Source: Streptomyces sp. NBC_00568
GTDB taxonomy: Bacteria > Actinomycetota > Actinomycetes > Streptomycetales > Streptomycetaceae
NCBI RefSeq assembly: GCF_026341855.1
Contig: NZ_JAPENW010000001.1
Location: 2,905,001-2,969,000 of the forward strand
DNA length: 64,000 bases
Reading direction: 5' to 3'
In this document: positions 62,201 through 64,000 of the stretch, piece after piece
Position numbering within the stretch: the stretch's first letter is position 1
Layout of the letters: each line of letters begins with the position of its first letter
The notes under the pieces: model-generated
What the model saw: the letters and a program-made list of their open reading frames with translations, nothing else
Databases searched by the model: none
Told to the model about the DNA's origin: nothing
Position numbers and translations under genes: made by a program

Positions 62201-62301
62201 GCGGCGGCAACCTCTACCGCAACAGCGGGGACGGCAAGGGATCGTTCGGTTCGCGCACGAAGATCGCCACCGGCTGGAGCGGATACCGGTCACTCTCCTG
62301 A
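59206..62301 (+). CDS. Large secreted FG-GAP/VCBS-repeat protein
   Basis: 1,031 residues from GTG 59206 (GGGGAGGG 10 nt before). Signal peptide about 1-42, then a beta-propeller-like body, a FlgD-Ig-like segment (SVTFTSVQSGARG), and four FG-GAP repeats at the C terminus (GDLNGDRCNDVL, GDVSGDGRPDLI, GDLDGDGIGDLL, GDITDDGRADLV) that bind calcium. Large cell-surface or secreted protein of unknown ligand, common in Streptomyces. Confidence 0.9.
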   Translation: MGRHAPRRRGLAAAVSSIAVAVAAATIAVLPQNGASAEPAAPAGSTSEITLTDPVGTQPRADRPLVAGASGFLHRQTGITGLLWTDYADGTSTVVRTADGMYTPAGVCASLGSSTCPTAWYGSDADLVALPSSGSVALWDPATRTTSSFTSDEGYRGLAGRTVVTEKSLHDLVDGTWRSRAITPDWMRITSGAVKAADAHGVLFKVDSSLYYLDLATATATPASSGPYSQQYGVLDDDRIGWYDSAGADLHVKPRTDPGADEQVIDLPSPGAQLDGAPVLSGDWLLLPLDTGTGTSELRAVSLKDGSSRTLAAKAGAYVVRASGNAALVTGGTGASDWWVRRFTVAADGTPGLEQLAQIPATENAKTGLALSRGGLRVAEDDPSGTMDTTSLRTLAVAGGQLTASAPEAGDKVLTRCAYTGVACSMLWGNLGNSPRDAFLGTTGTGLTGKDRLVAMLDGSSDWTLEFGTTGGHIVDVSDNYAVYDSGDTSPMQYIGEFGQGQKLKRSVRAAALNGATLWSASTTGKLTSYSLTEDKTLATVTVPGMSCVPGELQATGRWVYWACGDGSAGVYDTRAATSRAVNGGDVLLGDGFTVRHDRAAGTLVLTDAATGTSRVLATDVADTGLAMDRRFKWTVDEYTGLVAWTDLYERTHIARTGVTPSAVTSLKTETSDYVYVGSSAPFHGSWLLSRPVTSWSVTFTSVQSGARGKATRTVTGGASTAWVATDWYGTTVDNARFPNGQYTWTLKATGTGTASAVTVATGKGFLEGGAPVRHDFSSAEGPDGRGDLLTLNSSGGLTFQSGTGSGTFGDKISGSGWATSIKAVPFGDLNGDRCNDVLVRLSSGALRAYKPHCGEAVTPKTSYTTLASSGWTQYDVLTSPGDVSGDGRPDLIARVASSGTVYLYKGTSTGTLSARVKLYDSWKSYKKIVGAGDLDGDGIGDLLAQDTSNTLYRYNGKGDGTFAARVKVFGDWGSSYNAVVGVGDITDDGRADLVCRDSGGNLYRNSGDGKGSFGSRTKIATGWSGYRSLS

Positions 62302-62331
62302 GGCTCCGCACCTGAGGCGCAGCACCCGAGA

Positions 62332-62362
62332 AGGGGCCCGGGACCACACGTCCCGGGCCCCT
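62332..62362 (+). terminator. 12-bp hairpin after the FG-GAP gene
   Basis: AGGGGCCCGGGA / TCCCGGGCCCCT with a 7-nt loop, followed by CTTC. Confidence 0.75.
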
Positions 62363-62556
62363 CTTCGGCATACCCCGGGCCGCGCCCGCCGAGGCCGCCG
62401 ACGAGGCGCCGGAGACCGGCTGGAGGCCTGGTGAGGGCCCTGTGGCGACCGGGCGACCAACCGGCGACGAGCGGGCGACGAGCCGGGAAAAGCCCCCTCT
62501 GTCCGGTCCCGCCGATCCGGAGTGGACCCCGGCTCCACAAGGCCCTCGATCACCCG

Positions 62557-62562
62557 TATGGT
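62557..62562 (+). promoter_or_regulatory. -10 box of the 62570 gene (leaderless)
   Basis: TATGGT, 7 nt before ATG 62570. Confidence 0.55.
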
Positions 62563-62569
62563 TTCCGCC

Positions 62570-63046
62570 ATGGCAGTCCCCGAGGTCATTCCGATCGCCT
62601 ACGAACCGAAGCACCGCACCGAGACAATCGGCCGGTTCGCGGACGGTCAGTTCCTGGCGTCGATCACGTACGCCTTCCCCGAAGGGTTCCGTCCCGACGA
62701 CGGCTGGGAAGAGCACAAACGTCTGTACACAGTGCTCCACACCTTCGACTCCGAGGGCCGCTACCGCGACTCGGAGGTCTGGTGCGCCGGCACCTGGGCC
62801 GAGCAGCAGCGAGACCCGTACGGCGACAGCTCGGTGCTCTCACGTGCCCGCATCCACCTGGCGAAGCTGCTGCGCAGCCTGCCCCGGCGCTCGTACACGG
62901 ACATCGCGATCCGGCCGTTCCAGCTCACCGTCGACGGCGTGCTGTTCGGCCTGCTGACCGGCGTGGACGAGGGCGAGGCCTGGGCCGAGCTGTACCCGGA
63001 CCGCCTCGGCTTCTCCGAGCCGTGGGACGGCACGTACGACACCTGA
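62570..63046 (+). CDS. Hypothetical protein
   Basis: 158 residues. ATG 62570 is 7 nt from TATGGT (leaderless). Soluble, mixed alpha/beta (DGQFLASITYAFPEG, DIAIRPFQLTVDGVLFGLL). No motif recognised. Convergent with the DUF397 gene. Confidence 0.75.
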   Translation: MAVPEVIPIAYEPKHRTETIGRFADGQFLASITYAFPEGFRPDDGWEEHKRLYTVLHTFDSEGRYRDSEVWCAGTWAEQQRDPYGDSSVLSRARIHLAKLLRSLPRRSYTDIAIRPFQLTVDGVLFGLLTGVDEGEAWAELYPDRLGFSEPWDGTYDT

Positions 63047-63078
63047 GCGGTGCTCGATGCATCCACATCAGTGGACGA

Positions 63079-63261
63079 TCACCCGGTACGGCTCACACGG
63101 AGCCGGCACAGCAGTGCGGCCAGCCCCTGCCGGGTGACGGCGACTATTCGTCCCGGATCATCGCTCTCACGGAGCAGCACTGTGTCCTCGACACGGGCGA
63201 GCTCCACGCACTCGTTGCCGTCACCGGGGCCGGAGAACGAGGACTTCTGCCACTGCGTCAC
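63079..63261 (-). CDS. DUF397 protein
   Basis: 60 residues from GTG 63261. QWQKSSFSGPGDGNECVELA, then VLLRESDDPG, is the DUF397 family signature. Usually partner of a DUF5753 HTH gene, as here, in Streptomyces regulatory or toxin-antitoxin-like pairs related to whiJ/abaA loci. Confidence 0.92.
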   Translation of the reverse strand: MTQWQKSSFSGPGDGNECVELARVEDTVLLRESDDPGRIVAVTRQGLAALLCRLRVSRTG

Positions 63262-63264
63262 GGC

Positions 63265-64000
63265 TCAGATCTCCTTCGCCAGTCGGTGCATGAAGTCCCG
63301 CGACTTGGCGGGCTCCAGAGAGGCCGACTCCACCTTACGGAAGAGTGTTCGCATGGCGAGGAGTTGAGCGGAGGCATCCAGGAAGACCGAGCCGTACGGC
63401 GCGTCCCGCTGCGCGGTGTCCAACGCGGTCACCTGACCGCCCGCGTACAACATCATCGAACTGGCTCCGGCGAATCCGTCGACGTCGAACGGAATCACTC
63501 GTACCGAGACGTTGGGCCGCTCCGACGCCCCCAGCAACTCGTCGAGCTGGGCACGCGCCACTCGTCGATCCGCCACGCGCGTGCGCAACGCGGATTCGTG
63601 TACCACCGCCTCGTAGCCAGGCGCCGCCTCTCGCGAGAGGGCCGACTTTCGGCGCATCCGGTGCGTCAGTCTGGGCTCCAACTCACTGTCCGGAAGCTCG
63701 GGAACCCGGTAGGAGAGCACAGCGCGGGCGTAGTCCTCCGTCTGAAGCAGACCGGGTACGTGCGCGGTGGCGATCACCTGCATGAAGCGCGCATGGTGCT
63801 CCAGCTCCGCCAAGTCGCCGAATACCGGCGGCAGTACCTGCGCATACTCTTCCCACCAGCCACGCGTCCGGTCTGCGGCCATGTCGACGAGGCCGTCGAT
63901 CAACGCCTCGTCCGCGCAGCCGTAGTGCGCCGCCAGCCTGCGCAGGCGCTTCTCGCTGACCCCGGCGATCCCCGCCTCCATCTGGCTCATCTGCGCCGAA
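63265..64000 (-). CDS. DUF5753 helix-turn-helix regulator, 5' end beyond the window
   Basis: About 245 residues seen; the N-terminal part of the helix-turn-helix is outside. The visible part runs from MSQMEAGIAGVSEKRLRRLA (end of the HTH) through the DUF5753 domain (HVPGLLQTEDYARAVL; VRVIPFD) common to Scr1-type antitoxin-like regulators. Its stop lies 3 nt before the DUF397 start. Confidence 0.9.
   Translation of the reverse strand, partial: SAQMSQMEAGIAGVSEKRLRRLAAHYGCADEALIDGLVDMAADRTRGWWEEYAQVLPPVFGDLAELEHHARFMQVIATAHVPGLLQTEDYARAVLSYRVPELPDSELEPRLTHRMRRKSALSREAAPGYEAVVHESALRTRVADRRVARAQLDELLGASERPNVSVRVIPFDVDGFAGASSMMLYAGGQVTALDTAQRDAPYGSVFLDASAQLLAMRTLFRKVESASLEPAKSRDFMHRLAKEI

Noticed and set aside
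1..64000. tRNA, rRNA, insertion sequences, prophage genes
   Set aside because: None were recognised on either strand.

Overview
The window reads as a chromosomal stretch of a Streptomyces-type actinomycete. Base composition is very GC-rich, nearly every codon ends in G or C, GTG (and some TTG) starts are common, many starts sit 6-8 nt after a TANNNT -10 box without a Shine-Dalgarno (leaderless mRNAs), and family content is typical: bifunctional or degenerate penicillin-binding proteins, SigE-like sigma factors, DUF397/DUF5753 pairs, SpoIIE phosphatase, HATPase. No tRNA, rRNA, insertion sequence, prophage or CRISPR was seen; genes at both ends are cut by the window.

Layout. 0-3 kb: truncated GvpU-like gene, a MerR-like regulator behind a perfect 32-bp palindrome, a coiled hypothetical protein, an extended SDR epimerase. 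3-12 kb: two-component pair, a GT2 / DUF2064 / SAM-methyltransferase operon, a cytochrome b-like/molybdopterin membrane oxidoreductase with a small membrane partner, and a polytopic GT-C-like protein; several of these genes carry minisatellite-like low-complexity expansions. 12-17 kb: ThrE-like exporter and an APC permease / small anchored protein / M20 dipeptidase operon. 17-28 kb: molybdenum section: IorAB-type hydroxylase, HTH-TOBE regulator, NAD formate dehydrogenase with its LysR gene, a small sulfite-oxidase-like protein and modABC (with a 38-codon ORF stitched between modB and modC). 28-34 kb: cupin, HATPase, cold-shock protein with terminator, the second MerR paralog, a lipoprotein, an alkylsulfatase, and a stretch that looks like a decayed gene.

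34.7-40.5 kb is the most distinctive region: two sigma-factor modules flank an active L,D-transpeptidase lipoprotein. One module is sigma / membrane protein / class A PBP whose transpeptidase motifs are lost; the other is sigma / membrane protein whose outer domain is a YkuD fold with the HGC catalytic motif replaced by SGW. A 38-residue exportable-looking peptide gene lies between the transpeptidase and the first sigma. The arrangement suggests envelope sensing by catalytically dead wall enzymes.

40.6-44 kb: hydrolase/MarR divergent pair, an L7/L12-C-terminal-like protein, and an HTH-TPR regulator diverging from a 57-aa secreted peptide across TTAAGC palindromes, an arrangement like RRNPP peptide signalling. 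44-64 kb: M20 amidohydrolase, Pro-rich protein, SpoIIE phosphatase, NAD(P)-binding protein, membrane and secreted hypotheticals, EEP hydrolase, FUSC transporter-like protein, Glu/Ala-rich vWA protein, metG, a PH-domain protein, a 1,031-aa FG-GAP secreted protein, and a DUF397/DUF5753 pair cut by the right edge. Strong intrinsic-type hairpins close many of the convergent junctions.
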